Of a stretch of DNA of 64,000 bases, positions 53,807 through 63,273 are shown piece by piece. Position 1 is the stretch's first letter; each line of letters starts with the position of its first letter. The DNA comes from Desulfovibrio inopinatus DSM 10711 (lineage in GTDB: Bacteria > Desulfobacterota > Desulfovibrionia > Desulfovibrionales > Desulfovibrionaceae), in the NCBI RefSeq assembly GCF_000429305.1, contig NZ_AUBP01000028.1, forward strand, positions 47,503 through 111,502, written 5' to 3'. The position numbers and the translations under genes were made by a program. Below the pieces are notes generated by a model, which was given only the letters and a program-made list of their open reading frames with translations, made no database searches and was not told where the DNA came from.

Positions 53807-54187
53807 TTACATCGTATTGATGAATTCAAGTAGCCCTTTTGCGAGCTTTGCCTCTGGAGCGTTGCTATCGTCCTTGATGACGGAATCCAGTATGACTTTT
53901 GCTTCATCAGGACGACGCTGCAAGGCCAAAGACATCCCTTTGTACGTACGGCCACCAAGGCTGTCCGGTGTTTTGGACAAAATCTCTTTGTCCAGCATTT
54001 GTTCAGCCTCTTTATGATGTCCCCTTGCCATGGAGACGGACGCAAGACCAATAATTGGCCCTTCTTGTTCCGGTCGAAAGGCGTGCAACCCTTCGAAGAT
54101 AGTTTTCGCCTCATCGTAACGCCGAGCGTGGGAGGCCGCAAAGCCTATGTGAGCGGCGAGCTGCAAATATTTCGCGTCAAAATCCAT
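53807..54187 (-). CDS. T3SS needle co-chaperone, YscG-like TPR protein
   Basis: A 126-residue protein of three TPR-like pairs (HIGFAASHARRYDEAKTIFE, GLASVSMARGHHKEAEQML, KGMSLALQRRPDEAKVIL). YscG with YscE keeps the needle subunit monomeric in the cytoplasm. Position directly after sctF and before sctI, as in the Ysc operon, supports the call. Confidence 0.78.
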   Translation of the reverse strand: MDFDAKYLQLAAHIGFAASHARRYDEAKTIFEGLHAFRPEQEGPIIGLASVSMARGHHKEAEQMLDKEILSKTPDSLGGRTYKGMSLALQRRPDEAKVILDSVIKDDSNAPEAKLAKGLLEFINTM

Positions 54188-54261
54188 CGAAACCCCTCCT
54201 CTGCGGCTTTTAACGAAGCCGGTAGTTATCCCAAACTATGCGCCAAGCAAGTCGCCAACTT

Positions 54262-54486
54262 TTATCGGATATTCTGGGCGATGGCCTTTTCCGTAGAGGT
54301 GATCGTTTTCATCAAGTCACTCTCCATTTCCATTGAAATGGAATAGTTATCAGCGGATTCCTGTAGCTTCATCATCTCTTGCGGGCTGTTGTTTGAGCTG
54401 CTTTCGCTTGCCGCGCTGGCAAGCTGATCCTGCTGCGATTGCACGGAACTGCTCATAGACTGTTGTACCTGATCCAGCAATGACAT
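54262..54486 (-). CDS. sctF: T3SS needle subunit SctF
   Basis: A 74-residue protein, the size of needle subunits, with two helices around a polar NNSPQ turn: the first Gln/Ser-rich, the second ending SISMEMESDLMKTITSTEKA. It sits between the YscE-like and YscG-like chaperone genes, the expected place. Sequence match to known needles is limited, but size, helical hairpin and position agree. Confidence 0.78.
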   Translation of the reverse strand: MSLLDQVQQSMSSSVQSQQDQLASAASESSSNNSPQEMMKLQESADNYSISMEMESDLMKTITSTEKAIAQNIR

Positions 54487-54659
54487 AATGCTCCCCCTTA
54501 AGTTGCTCTCAGATATTGAAGAATAGCTCCTCAGCCACCTTCAAGCACTGCGAAAGTGATGTTTTCCCATATGACGTGTTCTCAAGTATATTAATACCGA
54601 ATTCCACAAATGGAAAATAATCTTATCACCACGCGTCCAATGAATGAAGTAAAATTCAT

Positions 54660-54887
54660 TTACTCGTGTTTCGCGTCCCACATGGACTGTACCCCTGTCT
54701 CAGCAGCATCAAAACATTTTTTGAGGCCATCCGCAGCCTGGAAATCTTTAACAGATAGTCCGGCGTCGATTTTACGTTGTAATACAGCCTTGGCCTGTGC
54801 GATTTCATCTTTGATCGCCCGTAATGTTGAACCACTGGCATCCTGTTCGATGATGACGCTGATATCGCCGTCATAGATATTCACCAT
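54660..54887 (-). CDS. T3SS needle co-chaperone, YscE-like
   Basis: A 75-residue helical hairpin protein. The layout (IIEQDASGSTLRAIKDEI, AKAVLQRKIDAGLSVKDFQA, then GLKKCFDAAETGVQSMW) fits the YscE/EscE/SsaE family that pairs with the YscG-type chaperone. GGAGGGG lies five bases before the ATG. It overlaps the sctD stop by seven bases. Confidence 0.75.
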   Translation of the reverse strand: MVNIYDGDISVIIEQDASGSTLRAIKDEIAQAKAVLQRKIDAGLSVKDFQAADGLKKCFDAAETGVQSMWDAKHE

Positions 54888-56368
54888 GTTTGCCCCCTCC
54901 CTACGGGTAAAAAGATCATGTTATCTTGCTTGATCAACACCACACCATTTGGTGTCACTTCACTCACACGAAAACCGTTCGGCAAAAGCGAGCCAAGCTC
55001 GTGAAACTGGCCAGCGCCGTCAATATACGCCATGGGTATCGTGGTAAGGGACACAGAACGAACTGTTTTCCAGCTTTCGACCGAAAAAAATCCTTTTCCC
55101 TCATCCTTAGTGCCCTCAGCGTTTTCGGCTGCTTCAAGCGCCTCCTGTGTCTCATCCCTTGCTCGTTCCACCTTTACATGTTTGACTCGTAAAGGCACTT
55201 GAAAAGGATACATTTCATCAAGAGCTTGCCGTACTCGCATCCATGCAGGTTCGAGTTCTCTGCCGAAAGCCGTCTCTACATTGATGAAGAAATCTTCAAC
55301 CTCAACTTTAACCATCCCTTCCAGCCCCTCAGAAGCAAGCAGCGAATCCAATTCCGGTCCCACCTGTTCATAAGTGGCAATATTGGTTTCTATACTTCCC
55401 AAATCGTCGAGTTCGCGTTGCGCTTCATTGAGCAGCTTTTCTAAAACATCCATTGTTGCTGCGAAGCCAAGCACCTTAACGGTGCCGGAGCGCGCTGCTT
55501 CAACGTGCAGAGGGGTACTTTTGGCATTGAGCCAATGCTCCAACTTCTCTGCACTCTCTTTGGCGGTATCGACATCCAAGTGAAGTGGATAGCGACTTGA
55601 GTCTACAATTTTACGCAATAATACTAAGCTTTTATCGTCGGCGACACGGCCTTTAACCAATATTTCGCCGTCCCCCCCCTCCGTCACGCGCAGCCCCGTA
55701 AAGCCCGCGTTATGCAACAAGCGGGACGTCTCTCGAACATGCTCCATCTCTGTAGATGTGGAGAGAAGTCGCAAGCTGAACAATATAATGAAGACAAACA
55801 GTACCGTAGCAATACCTAACACGATGGCACCCGTCGGCTTGCTCACAAACCGTCGAAAACGATCAATCCCAAAAGATTGGTCAAAAGGAGACGCATCGTT
55901 ATCGTCGATAGAAGTCGAATCTTCAGATGGACTGAGGTCGACGGAAGTAGCAGGAATTGAAGAGGCTACATCTTGTGAAGCCGTTTCGTCAGAGGTATCG
56001 ACAGGTTGAGGTTCGTCCTGCTTTGTAGGTGGCGATATCAGCTCACCGAGAGGAATCTGCGGCCAAGGCTCATCCTCCGGCCCGAGACAAAGCGTTGTTC
56101 CGCCTACGACGAGCGGTATAAATGGGGGGATCGTCGTCTCTTGAGAAATTTGCTCGCCATTCAGCATAACGACGCCATCCATCGGGGAGACGCTACAAAC
56201 GCCATCACAAATGGAAATGCTCATGTGGTGTTCGGCCAGCGCCGAATCTGCCAGAGCAAAGTCGCAATCATCACTCGCCCCAAGGACGTAGTCGCCGTCT
56301 TTAAGGGAGATCTCAGCGCCTGCATGGGGCCCGGTGAGAATTTTTAGAACCAGTTCTTCGCCAGGCAT
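54881..56368 (-). CDS. sctD: T3SS inner-membrane ring protein SctD
   Basis: A 495-residue bitopic protein. An N-terminal FHA-like cytoplasmic domain (about 1-105: ELVLKILTGPHAGAEISLKDG, YVLGASDDCDFAL) contacts the sorting platform. An acidic Ser/Asp linker, one membrane helix (GAIVLGIATVLFVFIILFSL, about 179-198) and periplasmic ring-building domains follow (GLRVTEGGDGEILVKGRVAD and similar). Matches YscD/PrgH architecture. It follows sctC after 43 bases. Confidence 0.92.
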   Translation of the reverse strand: MPGEELVLKILTGPHAGAEISLKDGDYVLGASDDCDFALADSALAEHHMSISICDGVCSVSPMDGVVMLNGEQISQETTIPPFIPLVVGGTTLCLGPEDEPWPQIPLGELISPPTKQDEPQPVDTSDETASQDVASSIPATSVDLSPSEDSTSIDDNDASPFDQSFGIDRFRRFVSKPTGAIVLGIATVLFVFIILFSLRLLSTSTEMEHVRETSRLLHNAGFTGLRVTEGGDGEILVKGRVADDKSLVLLRKIVDSSRYPLHLDVDTAKESAEKLEHWLNAKSTPLHVEAARSGTVKVLGFAATMDVLEKLLNEAQRELDDLGSIETNIATYEQVGPELDSLLASEGLEGMVKVEVEDFFINVETAFGRELEPAWMRVRQALDEMYPFQVPLRVKHVKVERARDETQEALEAAENAEGTKDEGKGFFSVESWKTVRSVSLTTIPMAYIDGAGQFHELGSLLPNGFRVSEVTPNGVVLIKQDNMIFLPVGRGQTW

Positions 56369-56411
56369 GTCTCACTCTGCGTTTTCCTGGCACCCATCAT
56401 GGGCACAAGGG

Positions 56412-58229
56412 TTACGGCGTCGTTTGAGAAGGTCTGGGACGTCGCGAACAGCCACCCCACCCCGACTGCTCCCAGTCGTCTTTAAAGACACCTTGCGTAG
56501 CCTCGGTCTTGGATGCGTCCGTCTCCGTAGGATTCTTCTTATCCACCATAGAGACAACGAACTCCTCTTTGAAGTCATCAACCTGATGTTGTCGGTAATC
56601 GACAAACTTTGGGGTAATGATAAAAATACGTTCCCGACGATTGACGGTTTTGGTCTCTTTACCAAAAAGCGTACCGAGATAAGGAATATCTTTGAGAAAC
56701 GGAATGCCTTCGTCTTTTACTTCCATCTCTTCATAGTATTGACCACCGATAATCAGGCTCTGGCCGGGAGGAACGATTGCTTCCGTATTGATCATGCTTT
56801 TTTTAACCGTAGGAATTTCGTCTACGGTTTCTCCGGAGTCCGGGGTTCCATCCTCAATGTTCAGCAGTAGCTTGATTTTGCGTTCACCGTGTTCTTCTAC
56901 AAGATGAGGTGTCACTCTAAGAACAGTACCGGCTGTGACTTTATATAAATCAGTATCATACGTTCCTGGTACACGCACATAAAAAGTCTGTGAGGACTCC
57001 ATCTGCGCCTGAATGTTGTCCATCGTAAGCACAGAAGGACGTGACAAGACTTTCGCTTGTCCGTCGCTTTCCAGAGCATGTACCTGTGCCATGATCTGCG
57101 TGAGACTTTTAGAATAGATGGTGGATAAATTGAGGCCTTCTCCCGCAACATCCAGTAAATCATCCGCTGAACCGTCTGTACCGACATTCGCACCGCCGAC
57201 AACACCGACAGTGGAACCTCCTTCGGGAGGTGTTTTCACCACCCAGCTCACACCCAATTCTCGAAGTTTGTCTACGGCAACATCCATGATCACGGCCTTG
57301 ATTTCTACCAAATTCACCGGCACATCCAGTTCGCGGATCATCGCTGCATAGTACGGCATTTTCTCGCGCACATCCCACACAATGACAGCATTCAGTCGCT
57401 GGTCGGCAAGAATGCGCGGTCCCTGGTTCACGGAACTAGAGCCTGGACCGGTGTCGACAACCCCGCCTGTCTGAATCTTGCTAATCGCCTGGGCTGGGTC
57501 CGTCGCATCGTTAGCGCCAGTAAGATCTTTAAGCTTTAAAGACGTTTCTGTAGACTGAGAAGCGTCATCGTCGGCATCAAGGGCGTTCTGTCCAGTAACC
57601 ATCTCTCGTAGCAGTGTCGCCATACCCGGAACGGTAACTTGCTTGTCCATAAGCTGCACTTCATGATCTCCCGCCCAGGCATGCTTCAAGCGGAAGGCTC
57701 GCATAACCTTCTCTTCTAAGGCAGCCTCACCATATTGCTTGGCGAGTGTAGCCACCAGCTCAACATATCGAGGCGGCCCAGAGAGAAAGATAACTTTTCC
57801 CTCCGGCCATTCACGCCATGGATAACGCGGGTCATATACTCCAAGAGATTGAAGCATACTCATAAGTCGACCAGGGGAAAGAATTCCTAGGTTAATGAGT
57901 TCGCTTTTATTCTCTGTGTTCTTATAAAAGAACACATTGCTTCCGTCATAATAATACGAAAGCCCATAATTTTTAGTGACTATTGACAGAAAATCACTGG
58001 AAGGAATAGTGTCGAAATTCCCCGATACATGTCCTGTAATGGAGGAACTGATGACTCCCGTGACCCCTTGCGCTTTACAGAAATCTTGCAACAGATCGCG
58101 AAGAGAAACATTGTCCGCAACATAGGTAAAAGATCCCTTTACCCATGGTCGACTTTGCGCGCTGGAATAGACGATGAGAGGGGCTAGGACAAGGGCGATA
58201 AACACCACACGGAGGCAAAGGGCTCGCAT
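56412..58229 (-). CDS. sctC: T3SS outer-membrane secretin SctC
   Basis: A 605-residue secretin with signal peptide (about 1-26), N0/N1 domains (FTYVADNVSLRDLLQDFCKA, then RLMSMLQSLGVYDPRYPWRE), an N3 domain and the C-terminal secretin barrel (AKVLSRPSVLTMDNIQAQME, VPPGQSLIIGGQYYEEMEVKD, PYLGTLFGKETKTVNRRERI). It forms the outer ring through which the needle passes. No pilotin gene is evident nearby. About 300 bases with two hairpins separate it from the upstream secreted-protein gene. Confidence 0.95.
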   Translation of the reverse strand: MRALCLRVVFIALVLAPLIVYSSAQSRPWVKGSFTYVADNVSLRDLLQDFCKAQGVTGVISSSITGHVSGNFDTIPSSDFLSIVTKNYGLSYYYDGSNVFFYKNTENKSELINLGILSPGRLMSMLQSLGVYDPRYPWREWPEGKVIFLSGPPRYVELVATLAKQYGEAALEEKVMRAFRLKHAWAGDHEVQLMDKQVTVPGMATLLREMVTGQNALDADDDASQSTETSLKLKDLTGANDATDPAQAISKIQTGGVVDTGPGSSSVNQGPRILADQRLNAVIVWDVREKMPYYAAMIRELDVPVNLVEIKAVIMDVAVDKLRELGVSWVVKTPPEGGSTVGVVGGANVGTDGSADDLLDVAGEGLNLSTIYSKSLTQIMAQVHALESDGQAKVLSRPSVLTMDNIQAQMESSQTFYVRVPGTYDTDLYKVTAGTVLRVTPHLVEEHGERKIKLLLNIEDGTPDSGETVDEIPTVKKSMINTEAIVPPGQSLIIGGQYYEEMEVKDEGIPFLKDIPYLGTLFGKETKTVNRRERIFIITPKFVDYRQHQVDDFKEEFVVSMVDKKNPTETDASKTEATQGVFKDDWEQSGWGGCSRRPRPSQTTP

Positions 58230-58533
58230 ATTATTTTATAACCAGGACGATAACAAATTAAACAACGCAAGTGTAACTATTTTGGACAGATACGACGTAA
58301 TTGCGAGCCAAATACCACCATTCCACCCTTCTTACAAGGTTTTACTCCCCATGTACTGAAATTCCACGCGCCGAAAACATTCTTCTCGTCTTCGGCGCGT
58401 GTGTGAGATTACTGTTATTTTGTCCTCAGCATGAATGCTGAGGATTAGCCCTCAAAGTCAAAATCTTATGCATAGGCTATATAATGCAGCGCAATATACA
58501 AGGTTGCATTGTTTTTGATAGAGCAAAAAACAA
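58230..58533. other. Intergenic region with two hairpins inside the T3SS run
   Basis: Between the translocator-like gene and sctC. Two perfect inverted repeats, CACGCGCCGAA/TTCGGCGCGTG (58365-58401) and TCCTCAGCAT/ATGCTGAGGA (58423-58444), stand one after the other. Neither has a T run on the minus strand, so they may lower read-through or protect the upstream transcript, giving more secreted protein than secretin. Confidence 0.6.
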
Positions 58534-59913
58534 CTATCCCCTTGCAGCTGCCTGGGCTGCTTGTTGCGCGGTCTGCATAAGCGAGGAGACCTGCTGCACG
58601 ATGGTGCTACGCGCGGACGCAGCTTGGTTTAGCTTCATCATCTGAATCTGATTTTCACCAGACTGACTGCTGATGGCCGAGCTGATGTTCTGTTCCAACG
58701 TTTTTAAGTCAGACTGAGTCGGCTTCGTGAACGAAAAACCATTGGGGAAGGTGACGCCGCCGTCTTTGGCCAGCTTCTCCAGAGCCGCCTGCTGCGAGGT
58801 GCTTAAGCTTGGGCTCTTCTCAGAGGCGACCGAATTGACTGTAGCCAGCGCCGAGTTAAGCGTCTGCATCTTCTGATTTTTGGCCTCGGTCTCATTATAC
58901 ATGTTTGCGAGCTGGCTATCCTCGTTCTTCAAGTTGGCAACGCCCAGCATCAGCATTAGGCCAGAAAAGTCCACAGCTTTACCACCAACTTCGAACTGCC
59001 CGTTAGGCAACACTTTCACATCCTTTTTGCCCGTCTTCTTTCCTGCGGCCTTCCCTGCCTCGGTCAGATCATGGGTGAAGACGCGGGACATGGCGCTGAA
59101 CATATTGGCATACGGGTTAGTCGAGTCCGAGGTTGTTATTCCCACAGTACCTTGAGGCACTTTGGAAGAAAGCGTAGTCGAGTCCGGGGTAGTTATTCCC
59201 ACAGTACCTTGAGGCATTTTGGAAGAAACCGTATTGGACGGTATGGCGGGACCGGGGCCTGTTTCGCTGGTCAACTTCTTCGCTAACTTTGCCGCCTGCG
59301 TGGCGAAAGGACTGGCGGTGGAACCAAGCTTTGAAGAGTCTTCGAGCACCTTATTGCCGTAGTTGGTCAAATCCGTGCCAAGCTTCTCTCCCATACCAGA
59401 TAACTTTTCAACCTCGGGGTTAAGCTTTACGACGCCTTCAGCGATGCCTGCCGCCACAGTTCCCCAACCTGGAATCATAGCCAGCATCGGAGCAGCGGCC
59501 TGCAAAAAGGGCGTGATGTCGCCTATGACTTCCGAGGCACCGTGCACGATTTCATTGGGTAACTTCAACAATAGAAAGCTCGCGCCTTTGCAGATATCTC
59601 CCCACATATCACCGAAGAAATGCCCGACATCGTCCATCGCATGGTGAAACTTGGCGTCAAAGGTGCCGGCCTTGTATTCGTTGCAGGACTTAATGACATC
59701 CATCTTGGGCTGGCCGATTTCCGCCATAGCCCCCGACCCCTGAGCCGATGGGTTGAACAGCTTTGTCACCGTTTCATATGATATCTTCATCTTATCCGGC
59801 GACAACTGCTGCATTACCTTTTCTTCCGTCGTTACTTGCTTGTCCAGTTGACCATCTTGCATGATCATTTGTGACGAGCTGCTCAAATTTTGTGTCGATA
59901 TACCATCAACCAT
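58534..59913 (-). CDS. T3SS translocator/tip-like secreted protein
   Basis: A 459-residue protein with no signal peptide, a hydrophobic stretch (AAAPMLAMIPGWGTVAAGIA, about 138-157), coiled-coil stretches and a C-terminal helix (QIQMMKLNQAASARSTIVQQ) that recalls EspA/SseB and translocator ends. Two 19-residue repeats (KMPQGTVGITTPDST type) lie near residue 230-265. It is preceded by a SycD-like chaperone gene, the usual partner of translocators. It may be a tip, filament or translocator protein; which one is not clear. No second hydrophobic translocator is found. Confidence 0.7.
   Translation of the reverse strand: MVDGISTQNLSSSSQMIMQDGQLDKQVTTEEKVMQQLSPDKMKISYETVTKLFNPSAQGSGAMAEIGQPKMDVIKSCNEYKAGTFDAKFHHAMDDVGHFFGDMWGDICKGASFLLLKLPNEIVHGASEVIGDITPFLQAAAPMLAMIPGWGTVAAGIAEGVVKLNPEVEKLSGMGEKLGTDLTNYGNKVLEDSSKLGSTASPFATQAAKLAKKLTSETGPGPAIPSNTVSSKMPQGTVGITTPDSTTLSSKVPQGTVGITTSDSTNPYANMFSAMSRVFTHDLTEAGKAAGKKTGKKDVKVLPNGQFEVGGKAVDFSGLMLMLGVANLKNEDSQLANMYNETEAKNQKMQTLNSALATVNSVASEKSPSLSTSQQAALEKLAKDGGVTFPNGFSFTKPTQSDLKTLEQNISSAISSQSGENQIQMMKLNQAASARSTIVQQVSSLMQTAQQAAQAAARG
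59119..59231 (-). repeat. Two 57-bp in-frame repeats in the translocator-like gene
   Basis: Two nearly identical 57-base units, offset by exactly 57, encode SSK-M/V-PQGTVGITT-P/S-DST. They give a short Thr/Ser/Gly linker duplication. Confidence 0.9.
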
Positions 59914-59975
59914 TTGTTCACTCCTTATGGTTGTGAAACGAATGCCTCAATTCAGTTTGAGCGCGAGGATTGATC

Positions 59976-60446
59976 TTAGAAAATATTCGCCATCATGACT
60001 TCGGCCTGGCTCACTTTGTCCTCGTAGCCGCCAAGTTCATTCGCTTTCTTCAAAAAAAGCTCCAACGCCATCCGAGCATGATCGTTGTCGCCGTCTGCAG
60101 TGTAGCACTGCGCCACATCCAGAAGAGGTGACGGATCTGACTCATCAATGGCATTGGACCATAAAAAATAGAATGCCGCCGGTCCATATTGACCAATCTG
60201 CTGAAGGCATACTCCCATGCCTTTGGGATACCGTGGGTCCGCGGGGTTAAGCGCAGAGAGGACACCGAGCGCCTGAAATGCCTCCCCCCAATGACCAGAC
60301 TGCATTTTGGTGTAAGCAAGTAAATACATCGCCTCTTCAATTGAGTCGTCGAGCTTTAACGCTTCCTTAATTGTTATCTCGCCGTCGAGAACCTTCTGCA
60401 CTTGTTCAGGAGCGTATCCTTTTTGAGCGGTTTGCTGTTCAACCAT
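59976..60446 (-). CDS. T3SS translocator chaperone, SycD/LcrH-like
   Basis: A 156-residue protein with tandem TPRs typical of class II chaperones: EAMYLLAYTKMQSGHWGEAF, GMGVCLQQIGQYGPAAFYF and LLDVAQCYTADGDNDHARMA. These hold hydrophobic translocators in the cytoplasm. The start at 60446 has GAGGGG close upstream; the longer frame to 60581 has an unlikely N-terminus. It immediately precedes the translocator-like gene, its presumed client. Confidence 0.85.
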   Translation of the reverse strand: MVEQQTAQKGYAPEQVQKVLDGEITIKEALKLDDSIEEAMYLLAYTKMQSGHWGEAFQALGVLSALNPADPRYPKGMGVCLQQIGQYGPAAFYFLWSNAIDESDPSPLLDVAQCYTADGDNDHARMALELFLKKANELGGYEDKVSQAEVMMANIF

Positions 60447-60492
60447 ATATCCCCTCGCTTCTGAAAAAAATTTTAATCCGAACCCGCCGACA

Positions 60493-60747
60493 TTATGCTT
60501 GAATTCGAACCACGTCGGCAGAATGTGTGTCTTCGAGACCCAGATCTTTAACGAGCTTATTCGCTTGTTTTTTTTGATCATCGTTCAACGAGTCCCAGGG
60601 GAGATGAATATCAACCAAAGGGACTAACTTTTCCGCTTCGGCGCACAACGCCTCTATCTTTTCATCCTGCTCTTTTTTTAAAACACGCAATTTCTCAAAA
60701 GCCTCTTGTGATTCTTTTGCGAGACGCAGGGCTTCAGCTGTATTCAT
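60493..60747 (-). CDS. Small charged helical protein, first gene of the T3SS run
   Basis: An 84-residue protein, mainly one long charged helix (RLAKESQEAFEKLRVLKKEQ) followed by an amphipathic end. A perfect AAAGGAGG lies nine bases before the ATG at 60747; a longer frame to 60810 is less likely. I do not recognise a family. As the first gene of the operon, next to a chaperone gene, it may be a small chaperone, a regulator or a secreted protein. Confidence 0.65.
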   Translation of the reverse strand: MNTAEALRLAKESQEAFEKLRVLKKEQDEKIEALCAEAEKLVPLVDIHLPWDSLNDDQKKQANKLVKDLGLEDTHSADVVRIQA

Positions 60748-61443
60748 ACCGTAGTCCTCCTTTAATGAATTCATTGCCCTTCGGACTCCAAGCAATAAAA
60801 GGTGTACCATTAGCGAGTAAAATGAACCATATGTCTAGGCAAGTCAAAGTCAAGATAGAAATATGGGTATAGAAAGAAATTCTACACCGATCTCTGTTAT
60901 TGTAAAAATAATAATACTCAAACGATTCAAATCGTGACATTATGAAAAAAAAGTACAGACACAATATGGTATGACTCAACCATACATTATCAAATTTTCT
61001 TAACCATGTATTTGCATATATTGAAATTTCTCAACGAATTTTTAATTGCCCTTATTATTATATTTCGTATAGTCCATAAACAAACCAGTTCAGTATGAAA
61101 TACATGCCCATGAACACATTGTCATTTACTTTTTGGACACCGATCACTTCTACACAGTGTGATTATAAAAATTCTGTACCCCATCAAGTTTTGCGGCATA
61201 GGCGTTTCCCCCTAAAATAGTACAAACCTTGTTTAATGCGCTACGATACAGATTATGATCGTATTATCAATGAAAATCGACATGTTGTTTTCATAAGTGA
61301 GAAATCAAAAACACATGAAGCATTATATCCGACAGATATTTAACCAATCATTATGACTGGAATCGCAACAAAAGTATGCATTGATTTAATTATGCGTGAT
61401 ACAATGCAATAAATCATGTAATAGTACCCGAGCATAACTTTAT
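60748..61443. other. AT-rich divergent intergenic region
   Basis: About 700 AT-rich bases between the minus-strand T3SS run and the plus-strand MmgE/PrpD gene. Promoters of both must lie here. No gene, RNA or att repeat of the ssrA end is recognised. It may be the right edge of the T3SS module. Confidence 0.5.
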
Positions 61444-62847
61444 ATGGAGGTTGTTTCGGTGCTAGAAAAATTAATTGCTGAAAAAATTCTTGAATTACAG
61501 AAACAAGAATTGTCAGATGAAATACGAACCATCCTCAAACGCAATATTTTGGACTCCTTCGCAGGGATTTGCGCTTCGTTATTGGACACTTCGCTGATCG
61601 AGAAGTTTAAACACTATACGGCCTTTTTTCCGGATGATCATGGTGTCGTTGCTTGGGGCACCGGCCGCAAGACGCAGTTAATTCATGCCGTTTTTATGAA
61701 TGGTATCTTGGGTCGGAGAAGCGACTTGGTTAATACTTATCTGTCTCCTGATCACATGGGGGGGAACCACCCCTCGGACAATCTTTCTTTAATGCTCACC
61801 CTTGCGGACTGGCGAGACCTCAACGGAGAACAATTTCTGCGTGGAACCGCGATAGCCTATATATTATCCTGTGCATTCTCTGATTACTACAATCCGGAAG
61901 GCGGCGGCTTTGATCATGATGCGGCTTCGGGTGTTTACACGGCTCTGATCACAGGACATATCTTGGAATTGACACCCAAAGAACTCATAGAGGTGCAACG
62001 CATGGCTGGCGCCATGGGGTTGAATCCAAATCAAGCGGGAGTTGGCGTTATTACGGACTGGAAACACTGTACATATGCATCGTGCGCCATGCGCGGAGTC
62101 AGCGCAGCAATTATGGCACGTGCAGGATTGCAAGGTCCCGTGGATATCTATCGCGGGGAAGCCGGGATAGATCGCTTTCTGCCGCATGTCTCTTCATTCA
62201 TGGAAACATTGCCCGATCTTAACCGGATCGTATTCAAACGGTGGCAAGCGCTCGTCTTCTGCCAAACAGCCATTGACACGGCTCTGGAGCTCCATTCGCG
62301 CTTTGTGCAGCTTGATATTACCCGTGTGCGCCATGTGGAGGTATGGAATTACCATATGGCCATGATTCAAGCTGGAACACCCGATTCCGCAAACCCGATG
62401 AGTCGTGCGGGAAGAACCCATTCACTCCCCTATTGTGTAGCTGCTGCATTGTTGTGGGGGACCATCGACTACAATACGTTCAGCGATGAGGCAGCTCAGA
62501 CTTCCACGCTCAAAAACATCATGTCCAAGATTATTTTACATGAAGACCCGGATATGACGACATCGTATCCGCTGAAATCCCCATGTCGCATTGTGGTGCA
62601 TAGTGAAGAAGGTCCTCCACTTGAAGCTTCTTTGGAGTATCCGAAAGGAGACCCGCATACACCGTTGAGCGATGAAGACATCACGGCCAAGGCAGAAAGC
62701 TATCTTGCGTATTTGACTGACAAGCAGACCGCCCGAGATATTATTCGTCGAATCTGGTCATTGGAATCAGAACAGGAACTCCGTTGGTTCCTCGCTCCTT
62801 TACAACAGGAGATATCACATGGCGAAGAAGCCCATTCGGACAGCTGA
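61444..62847 (+). CDS. MmgE/PrpD family protein
   Basis: A 467-residue member of the MmgE/PrpD family, which includes 2-methylcitrate dehydratase, cis-aconitate decarboxylase and related lyases. An all-helical domain carries the family segments ILDSFAGICASLLDT, GRKTQLIHAVFMNGILGRRSD and DHMGGNHPSDNL (His/Asp near the active site), then GAMGLNPNQAGV and FKRWQALVFCQTAIDTAL. No prpB/prpC genes are nearby, so propionate metabolism is not implied. GGAGG is present just upstream. Its end overlaps the next gene by 29 bases. Confidence 0.82.
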   Translation: MEVVSVLEKLIAEKILELQKQELSDEIRTILKRNILDSFAGICASLLDTSLIEKFKHYTAFFPDDHGVVAWGTGRKTQLIHAVFMNGILGRRSDLVNTYLSPDHMGGNHPSDNLSLMLTLADWRDLNGEQFLRGTAIAYILSCAFSDYYNPEGGGFDHDAASGVYTALITGHILELTPKELIEVQRMAGAMGLNPNQAGVGVITDWKHCTYASCAMRGVSAAIMARAGLQGPVDIYRGEAGIDRFLPHVSSFMETLPDLNRIVFKRWQALVFCQTAIDTALELHSRFVQLDITRVRHVEVWNYHMAMIQAGTPDSANPMSRAGRTHSLPYCVAAALLWGTIDYNTFSDEAAQTSTLKNIMSKIILHEDPDMTTSYPLKSPCRIVVHSEEGPPLEASLEYPKGDPHTPLSDEDITAKAESYLAYLTDKQTARDIIRRIWSLESEQELRWFLAPLQQEISHGEEAHSDS

Positions 62848-63214
62848 AGATTTCGAAGCTTTTTTTCAGGCATACAATACCCGCGACTGGGATACTCTCT
62901 TTCAGTATATTCACGATGACTGTATCTGGAACGCCTCGGAACAGACCGTACAAGGACGCCAGGCCATGGAAGCGTACTGGTGTACGTATCATGCTGCCAT
63001 TAAGGAAACTCTTGGTAAACCACACAATGTCGTATTCGGAGAAAACACAGCCTATCTGGAGGTTCCCATTACCATGGAGTTCTTGGAAGATGGTGAATTT
63101 TGGGGTAAATCATATCCAGAGGGAAGTATCGTCGAATTTTGGTGTGCTGATGTATATACATTTGATAATGATGGCACGATTTCATCATGTCGTGTATACA
63201 CAAAATTCAACTAA
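62819..63214 (+). CDS. SnoaL/NTF2-like protein 1
   Basis: A 131-residue cone-shaped alpha+beta protein: helix pair FEAFFQAYNTRDWDTLFQYI, then CIWNASEQTVQGRQAMEAYW and beta strands ending SSCRVYTKF. NTF2-like folds bind or convert small hydrophobic molecules (polyketide cyclases, ketosteroid isomerase). It is translationally overlapped by the MmgE/PrpD gene, so the two likely share a pathway on a small carboxylic acid. Reaction unknown. Confidence 0.75.
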   Translation: MAKKPIRTAEDFEAFFQAYNTRDWDTLFQYIHDDCIWNASEQTVQGRQAMEAYWCTYHAAIKETLGKPHNVVFGENTAYLEVPITMEFLEDGEFWGKSYPEGSIVEFWCADVYTFDNDGTISSCRVYTKFN

Positions 63215-63273
63215 ATGTTTGTTCGTCGAGGTTGATTTATTGTCAAAAATAACCTCAATACCGTGGAGAAAAA

